A stretch of DNA of 64,000 nucleotides. Source: Bacteroidota bacterium. Its GTDB lineage: Bacteria; Bacteroidota; Bacteroidia; Bacteroidales; Dysgonomonadaceae. Location of the stretch: positions 248,001 through 312,000 of the forward strand of contig JAEZGN010000004.1 of NCBI GenBank assembly GCA_023437305.1, given 5' to 3'. The position numbers and the translations under genes were made by a program. The notes below the pieces were generated by a model that did no database searches, was not told the DNA's origin, and saw nothing but the letters and a program-made list of their open reading frames with translations. Of this stretch, positions 19,104 through 27,740 are shown in pieces (within the stretch, counting starts at the first letter, position 1; each line of letters begins with the position of its first letter).

Positions 19104-20249
19104 ATGAAGAAAACGTGTTTAGCTGTATTAACAGTATTACTGTTGGCTGTTAGTTGTACAGAAAAAGCTCCCGTAAGCCAATTGACTGAGTCGGGACTCG
19201 ACAAAAAGAATTTTGAAACAGAAGTAAATGGTAAAAAAGTAGGCCTGTTTGTCTTAAAAAACACAAATGGAATGGAAGTATGCGTTACCAATTACGGGGG
19301 ACGCATTGTTTCTGTACTTGTACCGGACAAGGATGGTAATAAGAAAGATGTCGTAATCGGCTTCGACTCTATACAAGATTATATTAATGTACCCGGTAAT
19401 AATTACGGAGCGGCAATAGGACGCTACGGAAACAGAATCGGAAACGGAACTTTCGAACTTGACGGTGTAAAATATGACTTGCCTAAAAACAACTTTGGTC
19501 ACACGCTGCATGGTGGCGACAAAGGCTTTCATACTGTAGTATTCGATGCCAATCAAATAGATGATAAAACAATCGAACTGACTTATCTTTCGAAAGATGG
19601 CGAGGAAGGTTTTCCGGGAAACTTAAAGACCAAAATCACTTATACATTGAAAGATGACAACGCGATTGACATCAAGTACGAAGCTGAAACAGATAAGCCA
19701 ACGGTGGTAAATCTGACAAACCATACATACTTCAATATGGATGGAGATCCGGATTCAAAAAATACTGATTGGTTGCTCATGCTGAATGCTGACAAATACA
19801 CTCCGGTAGACTCTACATTTATGACTACAGGCGAGATACTTCCTGTAGAAGGAACAGATATGGATTTCCGCACACCAACTGCTATTGGTGCAAGAATAGA
19901 CAATTATGACTTTGTTCAGTTGAAAAACGGAAAAGGCTATGACCACAACTGGGTATTAAATACCGGTGGAGACATCAATAAAGTAGCAGCCACACTAGAA
20001 TCACCTAAAACAGGAATAGTATTGGAAACATATACTACCGAACCAGGGCTGCAATTCTATGCGGGCAACTTTATGAATGGTAAAGACAAAGGCAAAAAAG
20101 GCAAAGCGAATCAATACCGTGCTGCTGTTTGTCTAGAGACTCAAAAATATCCTGATACACCGAACAAAAAAGACTGGCCTTCGGCAACTCTACGTCCGGG
20201 TGAAAAATACACAAGCGAAACAATCTATAAATTCTCTGTAAAGAAATAA
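19104..20249 (+). CDS. galM: Aldose 1-epimerase (mutarotase), lipoprotein
   Basis: Interconverts alpha and beta anomers of free aldoses. The 381 residues start with a lipoprotein signal (LLAVSC, Cys18). Family blocks are NFGHTLHGGDKGFH, LTNHTYFNMDG (catalytic His) and EPGLQFYAGNF, with the catalytic Glu in the C-terminal CLETQKYPDTPN block. An exported mutarotase next to GH43 fits sugar processing outside the cytoplasm. A strong terminator follows. Confidence 0.94.
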   Translation: MKKTCLAVLTVLLLAVSCTEKAPVSQLTESGLDKKNFETEVNGKKVGLFVLKNTNGMEVCVTNYGGRIVSVLVPDKDGNKKDVVIGFDSIQDYINVPGNNYGAAIGRYGNRIGNGTFELDGVKYDLPKNNFGHTLHGGDKGFHTVVFDANQIDDKTIELTYLSKDGEEGFPGNLKTKITYTLKDDNAIDIKYEAETDKPTVVNLTNHTYFNMDGDPDSKNTDWLLMLNADKYTPVDSTFMTTGEILPVEGTDMDFRTPTAIGARIDNYDFVQLKNGKGYDHNWVLNTGGDINKVAATLESPKTGIVLETYTTEPGLQFYAGNFMNGKDKGKKGKANQYRAAVCLETQKYPDTPNKKDWPSATLRPGEKYTSETIYKFSVKK

Positions 20250-20268
20250 GAGATTGAGCTTAAACAAT

Positions 20269-20303
20269 AAAAAAGAGAAAGATTGAATCTTTCTCTTTTT
20301 TTG
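20269..20303 (+). terminator. Intrinsic terminator after galM
   Basis: AAAAAGAGAAAGATT pairs with AATCTTTCTCTTTTT across a one-base centre and runs into a T tract ending near 20302. Confidence 0.9.
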
Positions 20304-20385
20304 TATTATTAAAAAGCTGTTTAAATTTTATTCGTTCGCGAAACTATAATAATTGGTTATTGGAATTGATATACAATGAGTATCA

Positions 20386-20928
20386 TTAGTATTTCGTAGG
20401 AGTATAACCTACCAGCTTTCCGAGCTTCTTTATATTTACATGCAAAAAGTATAGAGGTATTAGTCCAAACACACAAAAAGAACAGTCAATCAATCTCCAC
20501 CAAAAAGGAAGTCCTCGTATTGCTCCGCAAATTAGAGCCAGAGGAATAACACCTACACATGCTATCATTGCAAAATATACAATCCAAATATTTCGTACAG
20601 GTTTGAAGTAAAGACCAACAAAAGCCACAGCTATAACAAGGTGTGAGAATGCAAGCCAGTCTGTACCATAAGAAAGAAACGGGTAATTATGATTTGTGTC
20701 AATCACGCCATTCGCTACCGTAGCAATCCATCCTGTAAATCCTGTATACACATCGGGAGATGCATCTAATGATATACCAAGCAGACCGCATATAATTTTC
20801 AGTTCCGTCTCTATCGGAAATGCTGTTATCCCCCAAAAGAACAAAGCAAATATATAGAAGAGAACTAGTACCCTAATTTTTAGGATCAATTTCTTCTCTT
20901 GTGTTTGTATAGCTTCGTTTAGTTTCAT
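20386..20928 (-). CDS. Conserved membrane protein of unknown function
   Basis: A protein of 180 residues with about four membrane helices (near 19-40, 90-110, 117-137 and 145-165). The first periplasmic loop is about 50 residues and contains ASPDVYTGFTGWIATVANGV. I do not recognise a characterised family. It follows the transglycosylase gene by 12 bases and is probably cotranscribed with it. Confidence 0.8.
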   Translation of the reverse strand: MKLNEAIQTQEKKLILKIRVLVLFYIFALFFWGITAFPIETELKIICGLLGISLDASPDVYTGFTGWIATVANGVIDTNHNYPFLSYGTDWLAFSHLVIAVAFVGLYFKPVRNIWIVYFAMIACVGVIPLALICGAIRGLPFWWRLIDCSFCVFGLIPLYFLHVNIKKLGKLVGYTPTKY

Positions 20929-20940
20929 AAGGCAGGTTGT

Positions 20941-21672
20941 TTATTTCTTCTTTTTCTTTACACTCTTCTTTACTTCTTTCTTTTCCTCTTTGTCAAATTC
21001 TACAGGCTTTACTTTCCACATCAAATCTAATATTTTAGCCTGACGCCTTTGTATATAAGCAGACGGTTTTGCCGAATTAAATCGGATAGGATTAGGAAGC
21101 GTTGCCGCTATCAGCGCAGATTCTCCTGCTGTAAGAGCTTTTGCCGATTTCCTGAAATTCACCTGAGCGACAGCCTCAGCACCATATATATTTTTACCCA
21201 TCTCGATAGAATTGAGATAGACTTCCATAATACGTTCTTTACCCCAGATATGCTCTATAAGGAATGTGTAATATACTTCCAGTCCTTTGCGAATATATGA
21301 ATGACCCGACCAAAGAAAAACATTCTTCGCTGTTTGCTGACTAATTGTACTTGCACCCCGCTGGCGTTTTCCTTTTTCAGCCTCATTCATAGCCTTCTCT
21401 ATCTGATCGAAATCGAAACCTGAATGATCAAGGAATAAGTTATCTTCGGAAGCTACTACAGCAAGCGGCAGGTAACCTGAAATCTTATCTATCGAAACCC
21501 ATTTGTGATGACAAACGACAGCTTCTCCCGAAAACAATTGCCCCATATTGTTCCATACCATCAATGGAGTATAGTATACAGGGACAAATTTGAATAAAAC
21601 GACTTGAAATATACTGAACAGAAAAAGAAAAATGATAATTCTTTTAGCCCATTTCAAAAGTTTCTTTACCAT
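20941..21672 (-). CDS. mtgA: Monofunctional peptidoglycan glycosyltransferase
   Basis: Polymerises lipid II into glycan strands at the outer face of the inner membrane. The 243 residues have one N-terminal membrane anchor (about 11-31) and a GT51 domain. The catalytic Glu76 lies in [14 protein letters not shown], and the second conserved block is [19 protein letters not shown]. There is no transpeptidase domain. The lysine-rich tail ([13 protein letters not shown]) is an unusual addition. Confidence 0.94.
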   Translation of the reverse strand: MVKKLLKWAKRIIIFLFLFSIFQVVLFKFVPVYYTPLMVWNNMGQLFSGEAVVCHHKWVSIDKISGYLPLAVVASEDNLFLDHSGFDFDQIEKAMNEAEKGKRQRGASTISQQTAKNVFLWSGHSYIRKGLEVYYTFLIEHIWGKERIMEVYLNSIEMGKNIYGAEAVAQVNFRKSAKALTAGESALIAATLPNPIRFNSAKPSAYIQRRQAKILDLMWKVKPVEFDKEEKKEVKKSVKKKKK

Positions 21673-21867
21673 ATACGAAATTTAGTATAAACGTCTCACT
21701 TTGAACCGCAAAGTAAGTAAAAATTCAATAATTAAGGAAGCAATTAAGAATATATTTTTTATGCTATCCTGCCTTACCGTGCCAAGTGTAACAAAGAATT
21801 CCCGCCCTCTTAGTTACAAATAATACCGAAAGCGTTCTGAATAATGCAATTGCCTTCTACGAATTAA

Positions 21868-21904
21868 AAAAGCCTTCTAAATTACATGAATTTAAAAGGC
21901 TTTT
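21868..21904 (-). terminator. Intrinsic terminator of gdhA
   Basis: AAAAGCCTTCTAAATT (21868-21883) pairs with AATTTAAAAGGCTTTT with one mismatch, and a U-rich run follows on the minus-strand transcript. It lies 27 bases beyond the gdhA stop. Confidence 0.85.
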
Positions 21905-21931
21905 CAAACGATTGATTTACAAAATCAGTTA

Positions 21932-23269
21932 TTATATAACTCCTTGCGCTATCATTGCTCGGGCTACTTTCATAAATCCGGCAACGTTTGCCCCTTTCAC
22001 ATAATTAATATATTCACCGTCGTCTTTTCCAAATTTGAGACATTGTCCATGTATATTTTTCATAATACCATGCAAACGCTGGTCGACCTCTTCGGCACCC
22101 CATTGTATATGCATCGCATTCTGACTCATTTCTAAACCCGATGTAGCAACACCGCCTGCATTCACAGCCTTACCCGGAGCAAAGAGCGCATGCTGCTCGA
22201 TGAAAAAGTCTACAGCTTCTGCCGTACAGCCCATATTAGACACTTCGGCTACACATGTTACCCCATTAGCTATCAAAGCCTGAGCATCCTGAAGATTTAA
22301 CTCATTTTGTATAGCACATGGTAAAGCAATGTCCACTTTTTCACCCCAAGGTTTTTTGCCTGCATGGAATACTGCATTCGGAAATTTCTCCGCATAAGGT
22401 GCTACAATGTCATTACCTGAGTCGCGCAACTCAAGCATATATTCTATCTTTTCTCCACTCACTCCGTCGGCATCATAGATATAACCGTCAGGCCCGGAGA
22501 TAGTCACCACTTTTGCTCCCAGCTCGGTAGCTTTGAGTGTTGCACCCCACGCTACATTTCCAAAGCCTGAAACAGCGACAGTCTTACCTTTAATGTCTAT
22601 ATTTTTTGCTTTGAGCATTTCATTCACAAAATAAAGAGCCCCGAATCCTGTTGCCTCAGGACGCACCAATGAACCTCCGTATTCTAATCCTTTTCCGGTA
22701 AAAGTACCGGTATTTTCACGAGCCAACTTTTTGTACATACCATACATATAGCCTATCTCGCGAGTACCTACACCTATATCTCCGGCAGGAACATCTGTAT
22801 CAGGGCCAATATTGCGCCAAAGCTCGAGTATAAAAGCCTGACAAAAACGCATAATTTCGGCATTAGACTTTCCTCTCGGACTAAAGTCTGATCCTCCTTT
22901 ACCTCCACCCATCGGCAAAGTAGTGAGCGCATTCTTAAACGTTTGCTCAAACCCTAAGAATTTGAGTGAAGAAAGATTTACCGAAGCGTGAAATCTTAAA
23001 CCTCCTTTATAAGGGCCAATTGCATTATTGAATTGTACCCGGTAGCCGATATTCACCTGAATATCGCCACGGTCGTCTACCCAAGGCACCTTAAAGGTGA
23101 ATATACGGTCTGGCTCTACCAGACGTTCTATAATCCGGTTCTTTTCAAATTCGGGATGTTGATTATAAACATCTTCGATAGATACAAGCACCTCTTTTAC
23201 TGCTTGCAAGAATTCGGATTCTCCTGGATGTCTTGCCTCTAAAGATGATAAAATGTCATTAATATTCAT
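21932..23269 (-). CDS. gdhA: Glutamate dehydrogenase, NADP-type hexameric family
   Basis: Reductive amination of 2-oxoglutarate by ammonia. I chose the ATG at 23269 (445 residues, starting MNINDILSSLEARHPGE). The longer frame to 23305 would begin on top of the -7 box at 23303-23310. The catalytic lysine block is TLPMGGGKGGSDFSP, the Rossmann loop is VSGFGNVAWGA, and NAGGVATSGLEMSQNA is the substrate region. The size matches the ~447-residue NADP enzymes. NADP preference is from family, not proven here. Confidence 0.95.
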   Translation of the reverse strand: MNINDILSSLEARHPGESEFLQAVKEVLVSIEDVYNQHPEFEKNRIIERLVEPDRIFTFKVPWVDDRGDIQVNIGYRVQFNNAIGPYKGGLRFHASVNLSSLKFLGFEQTFKNALTTLPMGGGKGGSDFSPRGKSNAEIMRFCQAFILELWRNIGPDTDVPAGDIGVGTREIGYMYGMYKKLARENTGTFTGKGLEYGGSLVRPEATGFGALYFVNEMLKAKNIDIKGKTVAVSGFGNVAWGATLKATELGAKVVTISGPDGYIYDADGVSGEKIEYMLELRDSGNDIVAPYAEKFPNAVFHAGKKPWGEKVDIALPCAIQNELNLQDAQALIANGVTCVAEVSNMGCTAEAVDFFIEQHALFAPGKAVNAGGVATSGLEMSQNAMHIQWGAEEVDQRLHGIMKNIHGQCLKFGKDDGEYINYVKGANVAGFMKVARAMIAQGVI

Positions 23270-23302
23270 AATATAAAGGATTAAGTCGGTTATTTTACTA
23301 TA

Positions 23303-23310
23303 CAAAAATA
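23303..23310 (-). promoter_or_regulatory. Promoter -7 box for gdhA
   Basis: TATTTTTG on the minus strand, 34 bases before the ATG at 23269. It decides the start of gdhA. Confidence 0.6.
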
Positions 23311-23426
23311 TAAATAAAGAAGCTATTTATATCAATTTATTTTTAAAAATTTCATCTATAATAGCATGATTTATAACATATAATAATTTAACATTATCAA
23401 ATTTCCAGAGATATTGTTTTAATTCT

Positions 23427-23434
23427 TATTTTTG
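23427..23434 (+). promoter_or_regulatory. Promoter -7 box for the serine acetyltransferase gene
   Basis: TATTTTTG, 22 bases before the ATG at 23456. It overlaps the alternative TTG start at 23432, which is therefore unlikely to be used. Confidence 0.6.
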
Positions 23435-23455
23435 TTTTCCACAACACTGAAAATC

Positions 23456-24274
23456 ATGACTAATATTTACGAAATAGCGAATAAATTAAGAGCAGAATCA
23501 AAACATTTACCAATTAACAGAATAGAACTGGAAGATGCTTTGAACACATTGATACACCGTGTACTATTCCCAATTTGCGACCAGGAGAAATCGAGAGAGA
23601 AGAAGCTGTATTATTTTTACTCCATCATGGTGGAGAATATTTCGGCTTTGCTGGATAGGGCTCAAGCAGAAGAAACAGTCGGAAAATTCATTTCTCATCT
23701 GCCGGAACTACAAGATCAACTATATGACGAAGCGGAAGTATATTACAAAAACGATCCGGCTGCAAAATCGATAGAAGAGGTAATATTAACTTATCCCGGT
23801 TTTTTTGCGCAGGTAGTTTACCGTATATCGCATGAGTTCTACAAGATGAAAACGCCGATTATCCCTCGCTTATTTTCTGAATATGCACACTCGAAAGTTG
23901 GAATAGATATTAACCCCGGTGCAGAGATAGGAAAAGCTTTTTATATAGACCACGGTACAGGTATCGTTATCGGCGAAACAACAATTATTGGCGATAATGT
24001 AAAAATATATCAAGGCGTTACTCTCGGAGCGTTATTTGTGACCAAAGGATTGGCAAATGAAAAAAGGCATCCGACCATTGAAAACAATGTGGTTATATAT
24101 GCAGGGGCAACAATCTTGGGAGGTAATACCGTTGTAGGGCACGACTCTACCATCGGAGGTAACGCCTGGCTGACAAAGAGTGTGGTACCATATTCATTAG
24201 TACAACAAAATGCAGAAATCAGAATACACAATACCCTAAAAACAGGTGAACATATTCTGGATTTTAATATATAA
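23456..24274 (+). CDS. cysE: Serine O-acetyltransferase
   Basis: Makes O-acetylserine from serine and acetyl-CoA, the first step of cysteine synthesis. It has 272 residues from the ATG at 23456. A helical N-terminal domain (residues about 1-130) precedes the left-handed beta-helix, seen as hexapeptide repeats and the active-site block DHGTGIVIGETTIIGDNV. The C-terminal tail ends in ILDFNI, where the terminal Ile may mediate cysteine synthase binding as in other SATs (inference). No cysK lies nearby. Confidence 0.93.
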   Translation: MTNIYEIANKLRAESKHLPINRIELEDALNTLIHRVLFPICDQEKSREKKLYYFYSIMVENISALLDRAQAEETVGKFISHLPELQDQLYDEAEVYYKNDPAAKSIEEVILTYPGFFAQVVYRISHEFYKMKTPIIPRLFSEYAHSKVGIDINPGAEIGKAFYIDHGTGIVIGETTIIGDNVKIYQGVTLGALFVTKGLANEKRHPTIENNVVIYAGATILGGNTVVGHDSTIGGNAWLTKSVVPYSLVQQNAEIRIHNTLKTGEHILDFNI

Positions 24275-24322
24275 TAATCTTAATAAGAAAGAATAGAATA
24301 TTTTTCGTACTTTCGTATAAAA

Positions 24323-24330
24323 TAACTTTG
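24323..24330 (+). promoter_or_regulatory. Promoter -7 box for the acidic unknown gene
   Basis: TAACTTTG, 17 bases before the ATG at 24348. Exact TAnnTTTG match. Confidence 0.6.
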
Positions 24331-24347
24331 TAGCTGAAAAAAAGCCA

Positions 24348-24800
24348 ATGGAAGAAGTTCGTAAAAGTCCGTCATCGCTAATCAGAAGCACTTTTGTAGA
24401 GGCAATAGATACCCTATCAAAAGACTACCAAGGCAGCTCACTCACCGATGTATTTATTACTGTAGATAAAGAAAGTGGTGAAGTTGCATTCTACGATGAT
24501 GAAGAGAACAAAGTCGCTGAAATCGTTATTTTCGACTGGGTAGATAAAGTTGAAGAGTTGAGCGACGATAAGGTTATTTCTATTCTACGAGAAGTTACAG
24601 AAGACTTGGATAAAGAAGAAATGTTTTCATCTTTAGATTTATACAAGCCTTTTTCTGTAAATTATGCCGACGATAATCTTGAGGTAATAGAAGAGTTGTT
24701 GCTGATAAACGAAGATTCGACAATCAAGTTAGACAACGACCTAATGGAAAAGTTTGATCGTGAATTCGACGACTTTCTTAACAAGTTATTGAATGAGTAG
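24348..24800 (+). CDS. Small acidic protein of unknown function
   Basis: A very acidic protein of 150 residues without signal peptide or membrane helix. It has a compact N-terminal part (VFITVDKESGEVAFYDDEEN) and a Leu/Asp/Glu-rich helical C-terminus. I do not recognise a family. It has its own promoter box and ends 6 bases from the stop of the convergent phosphatase gene, leaving no room for a separate terminator. Confidence 0.8.
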   Translation: MEEVRKSPSSLIRSTFVEAIDTLSKDYQGSSLTDVFITVDKESGEVAFYDDEENKVAEIVIFDWVDKVEELSDDKVISILREVTEDLDKEEMFSSLDLYKPFSVNYADDNLEVIEELLLINEDSTIKLDNDLMEKFDREFDDFLNKLLNE

Positions 24801-24806
24801 AAGTTT

Positions 24807-25520
24807 TTACACCTCTACTCCTATCATCAATTTACCTTTTTCTACATAACTCATATCAGCCATCGACTCTACTGTAAATTCACCATTCTGATAAGTGACT
24901 TTACATACCGCTGCATTATCCAATGGCTTGGTAAATAATCTGTCGCCTCCCAAACTGAGAAGCATTGCCAATATACTCATTCCATGAGATATAACAAGGA
25001 CATTAACATTCCCTTTGCGTATCTCCTTTTCGGCAATCTCTTTCAGACTAGCCTGAGTACGTTGTTCTACCTGAGAAAAATTTTCAGCCATCCCCAGCTT
25101 ATCAATTTTTTTTATGGCATTCAACACATCTCTGTAATTGATTTTCTTTGCTAATATATCTTTATACATTGCATCTACAGATGTGTAATGCAGATAAAGA
25201 GCCGCACTATTCCACATCGTATGATTGAAATCGGCTTCGAAACCACCAAAACACGCCTCACGCAGTCCGGACAGTTCATATACAGGTATATCTTTTTGCC
25301 CTTTGGCCTCCAGAATAACCTCTACGGTCTGTTTTGTCCTGCGAAGATCGCTACAATATGCGGTTCTAAATACCACATCATTGAGACCATGTCCCAAATA
25401 ACGTGCTACATCAATCCCCTCATCAGTAAGAGGAGAATCACACCACCCTTGAACTCTATCAAGAGTATTCATCAACGTTTTGCCGTGACGGGCAACATAT
25501 AATGTTATTTTTGAATTCAT
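24807..25520 (-). CDS. Histidine phosphatase family protein (phosphoglycerate mutase-like)
   Basis: Phosphohydrolase or mutase of the branch-1 histidine phosphatase fold, 237 residues. The phospho-accepting site is VARHGKTLMN with His12. SDLRRTKQT gives the second Arg, and the C-terminal VISHGMSI gives the second His. The exact substrate is unknown, and a true glycolytic mutase is unlikely from the sequence. It is the last gene of an operon with two thioesterases. Confidence 0.88.
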   Translation of the reverse strand: MNSKITLYVARHGKTLMNTLDRVQGWCDSPLTDEGIDVARYLGHGLNDVVFRTAYCSDLRRTKQTVEVILEAKGQKDIPVYELSGLREACFGGFEADFNHTMWNSAALYLHYTSVDAMYKDILAKKINYRDVLNAIKKIDKLGMAENFSQVEQRTQASLKEIAEKEIRKGNVNVLVISHGMSILAMLLSLGGDRLFTKPLDNAAVCKVTYQNGEFTVESMADMSYVEKGKLMIGVEV

Positions 25521-25526
25521 TTTTTC

Positions 25527-25934
25527 TTATTCCCAATTTATATAATCAGCAAAAGCCTTGTCAAACATATCCGGCTTTGCCACTTTACCATTAATCAAAC
25601 AAACTACCTCTATAACAGCGTCGGCACACAAAGTGTTGTCGGGCACACGGACGATTTGTTGATGAAACAGATACCGAAGACCTTTGCGCATGATCTTAAT
25701 ACTACATACAAATTCTTCAGATCCCCGTAAAGAATTCCTATAGCTAATATTTACATTACGCACTACAGGTAGTATATTTGCTTCGGTAAGATCGCGCAAA
25801 CGAAGTCCACATTTTTCCATTAACTCGTGACGTGTAGCTTCAAAATAATGTAAATAAATAGCATTATTAACCACACCTTGCGAATCGCACTCGTAGTCGC
25901 GAACTTTCATTTTGTTTTCAAACGTGAGTGCCAT
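25527..25934 (-). CDS. Acyl-CoA thioesterase, hotdog fold (4HBT type), paralogue 1
   Basis: Hydrolysis of acyl-CoA thioesters is expected. The 135 residues carry the motif VRDYECDSQGVVNNAIYLHY, with the catalytic Asp and the conserved Asn/Tyr pair, and the ARHE-type helix (FEATRHELMEKCGL). Its upstream neighbour (139 residues, gap 23 bases) shares this whole block, so the two are a tandem pair. The chain-length preference is not predictable. Confidence 0.9.
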   Translation of the reverse strand: MALTFENKMKVRDYECDSQGVVNNAIYLHYFEATRHELMEKCGLRLRDLTEANILPVVRNVNISYRNSLRGSEEFVCSIKIMRKGLRYLFHQQIVRVPDNTLCADAVIEVVCLINGKVAKPDMFDKAFADYINWE

Positions 25935-25957
25935 AAGCCTATCTGCTAATATTCCGT

Positions 25958-26377
25958 TTATTGTAAAATATATTTACCCAAAACCTCATCAAAAATCTTA
26001 GGCTTTCCTACTTTACCATTTACCATACAAGCAATCTCAAACCGAGCTGTAGAACAAACTTTATTATCCTTTAAACGAACAATCTTCTGATTGAAAATAT
26101 ATCGTATTCCTTCTCTTTCGATAGAATCAACGGTACAAACAAAGTCGTTGCTACCGCGCAAAGAATGCTTGTAGCGGATATATACACTCACTACTACCGC
26201 ATCTACACCTTGCTGATGCAGTTCATAAAAATTAAGATTATGCTTTTCCAAAAATTCATGGCGCACAACTTCGTAGTAATGTTGGTAATTAGCATTATTG
26301 ACAATACCTTGTGCATCGCATTCATAGTCGCGCACCTTCATTGCCTGTTCGAATAAGGAATCTTTTATATCTATCAT
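25958..26377 (-). CDS. Acyl-CoA thioesterase, hotdog fold (4HBT type), paralogue 2
   Basis: I place the start at the ATG at 26377 (139 residues). A TTG at 26398 would lie 3 bases from the -7 box at 26401-26408 and could not be transcribed. The motif VRDYECDAQGIVNNANYQHY and the following YEVVRHEFLEKHNL match paralogue 1. It is the first gene of the operon with paralogue 1 and the histidine phosphatase. Confidence 0.9.
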   Translation of the reverse strand: MIDIKDSLFEQAMKVRDYECDAQGIVNNANYQHYYEVVRHEFLEKHNLNFYELHQQGVDAVVVSVYIRYKHSLRGSNDFVCTVDSIEREGIRYIFNQKIVRLKDNKVCSTARFEIACMVNGKVGKPKIFDEVLGKYILQ

Positions 26378-26400
26378 TATTAATCTTATATTTCTCAATA

Positions 26401-26408
26401 CAAAGTTA
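26401..26408 (-). promoter_or_regulatory. Promoter -7 box for the thioesterase operon
   Basis: TAACTTTG on the minus strand, 24 bases before the ATG at 26377. Confidence 0.6.
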
Positions 26409-26443
26409 ACATTATTCCCTTGGCATTAAAAATCACGATGCAG

Positions 26444-27586
26444 CTATTTCTCTATTACGTCCGAATACCGTTTCTTAATATCTACATACTCACCTATTTG
26501 CTTACTATATTCGTCTACATCTTTTGCTGTACGCCAATCGGGATCGGGCATGTGCTTTTTGATTTCTGCCCAACCTCTATTCTCAAAGTATAAAGAATCT
26601 ATAGTACACCCCTGCAAGTTTCTGAATGGACTTATAAATATATAGCCATCAAAGAAATCTTCCATACGAAAATCATTATAACACACACTGAAAAAACTAT
26701 TATCAGGGAGTTTACCTAATGGCGTATCCTTCAGATCGAACCCAACAGACTTATCATTATTCATAGCCATAATGGCTTCAATGGCTCCATCTGCCGGAGA
26801 TACCCAATTAACCTTAGATTTATCTTTGGCTTGGAAAGGAAAGTGCAGCATTATATTAAATATTTTTTGAGGATATTTCCGATAAAGCCTATTTCCGACA
26901 AAACCCGTGTCATAATCGCAGAAATTATCGTTATTAATCTTTAGTATCGGCAAATAATACTTCGTAAAAACATGTACCGATCCCATATAAACGAGTGCCT
27001 TTTCCTGCTTAGCAATTACTTCTTTTTCTATAATCTTAGTTCTAAAATCATCCGGAGTTCCCAAATAAAACACCTTACTCATATTTTCAGGGGTTCTGGG
27101 AAAACTATATTTAGTCCAATCATACTGATAACTGAGATTAACGATCCTGAACTTCTTCTTGTCGGCAGGTAATGCCTTATTAAATTCCCAAACCTTTCTA
27201 TATATATCTGTATACTCTTTATATGCCCATCCTACATTATAGTAAAACATCATATCTCGGGCAAGTTGCTCATTATACTCTTCTGCATTCATTAAAGAGT
27301 CTAGTTTGTTTTGCATCTCAAAAGCCCCAAACTCCATACAAAGATTTGTTACTCCGTTTTCATACAATCGGGGGATTAGATCTTTCACAAAGTCCAAATG
27401 ATCTTTGATAGCATGGTCTTCGCCAAGCAGAACCAGATCATAACGCTGAAACTTAGAGACAAGATATTGCGAAGGATCCATTCCTTTTTCTTGGATATGA
27501 TTATATTCCAAATTGTATGAGCTCTGGCTCTTCAAGAATGAAGAAAAAATAACAAGAACGAAAAGAAAGAGGCATTTGTTTTTCAT
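26444..27586 (-). CDS. Secreted ChaN/EreA-like protein of unknown function
   Basis: An exported protein of 380 residues with a signal peptide (about residues 1-20, ending at KSQS). Near residue 55 it reads LVLLGEDHAIKDHLDFVKDL, then NLCMEFGAFEMQ. The G-E-x-H and downstream E-x-G pattern is shared by the ChaN heme-binding and erythromycin-esterase/TIKI-type hydrolase folds. The second half (LVYMGSVHVFTKYYLPIL) supplies another His. I cannot choose between those families. The gene stands alone, with no promoter box recognised. Confidence 0.7.
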   Translation of the reverse strand: MKNKCLFLFVLVIFSSFLKSQSSYNLEYNHIQEKGMDPSQYLVSKFQRYDLVLLGEDHAIKDHLDFVKDLIPRLYENGVTNLCMEFGAFEMQNKLDSLMNAEEYNEQLARDMMFYYNVGWAYKEYTDIYRKVWEFNKALPADKKKFRIVNLSYQYDWTKYSFPRTPENMSKVFYLGTPDDFRTKIIEKEVIAKQEKALVYMGSVHVFTKYYLPILKINNDNFCDYDTGFVGNRLYRKYPQKIFNIMLHFPFQAKDKSKVNWVSPADGAIEAIMAMNNDKSVGFDLKDTPLGKLPDNSFFSVCYNDFRMEDFFDGYIFISPFRNLQGCTIDSLYFENRGWAEIKKHMPDPDWRTAKDVDEYSKQIGEYVDIKKRYSDVIEK

Positions 27587-27695
27587 GACATATACTGAAT
27601 TAGTTTTAAGTAAAACTAGTTATTTAACATATACATCATATCCAAGAGGATATAAATAATAATCCTTTATCTTCGCAAACGATTGCAAAAAACAA

Positions 27696-27719
27696 AGGCT
27701 GCTACTTTCGTAACAGCCT
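27696..27719 (-). terminator. Intrinsic terminator of purL
   Basis: AGGCTGCTAC pairs with GTAACAGCCT (one mismatch) around TTTC. Read on the minus strand this gives a GAAA tetraloop and a T-rich tail. Confidence 0.85.
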
Positions 27720-27740
27720 CTATCAATTTATTTTATAAGA

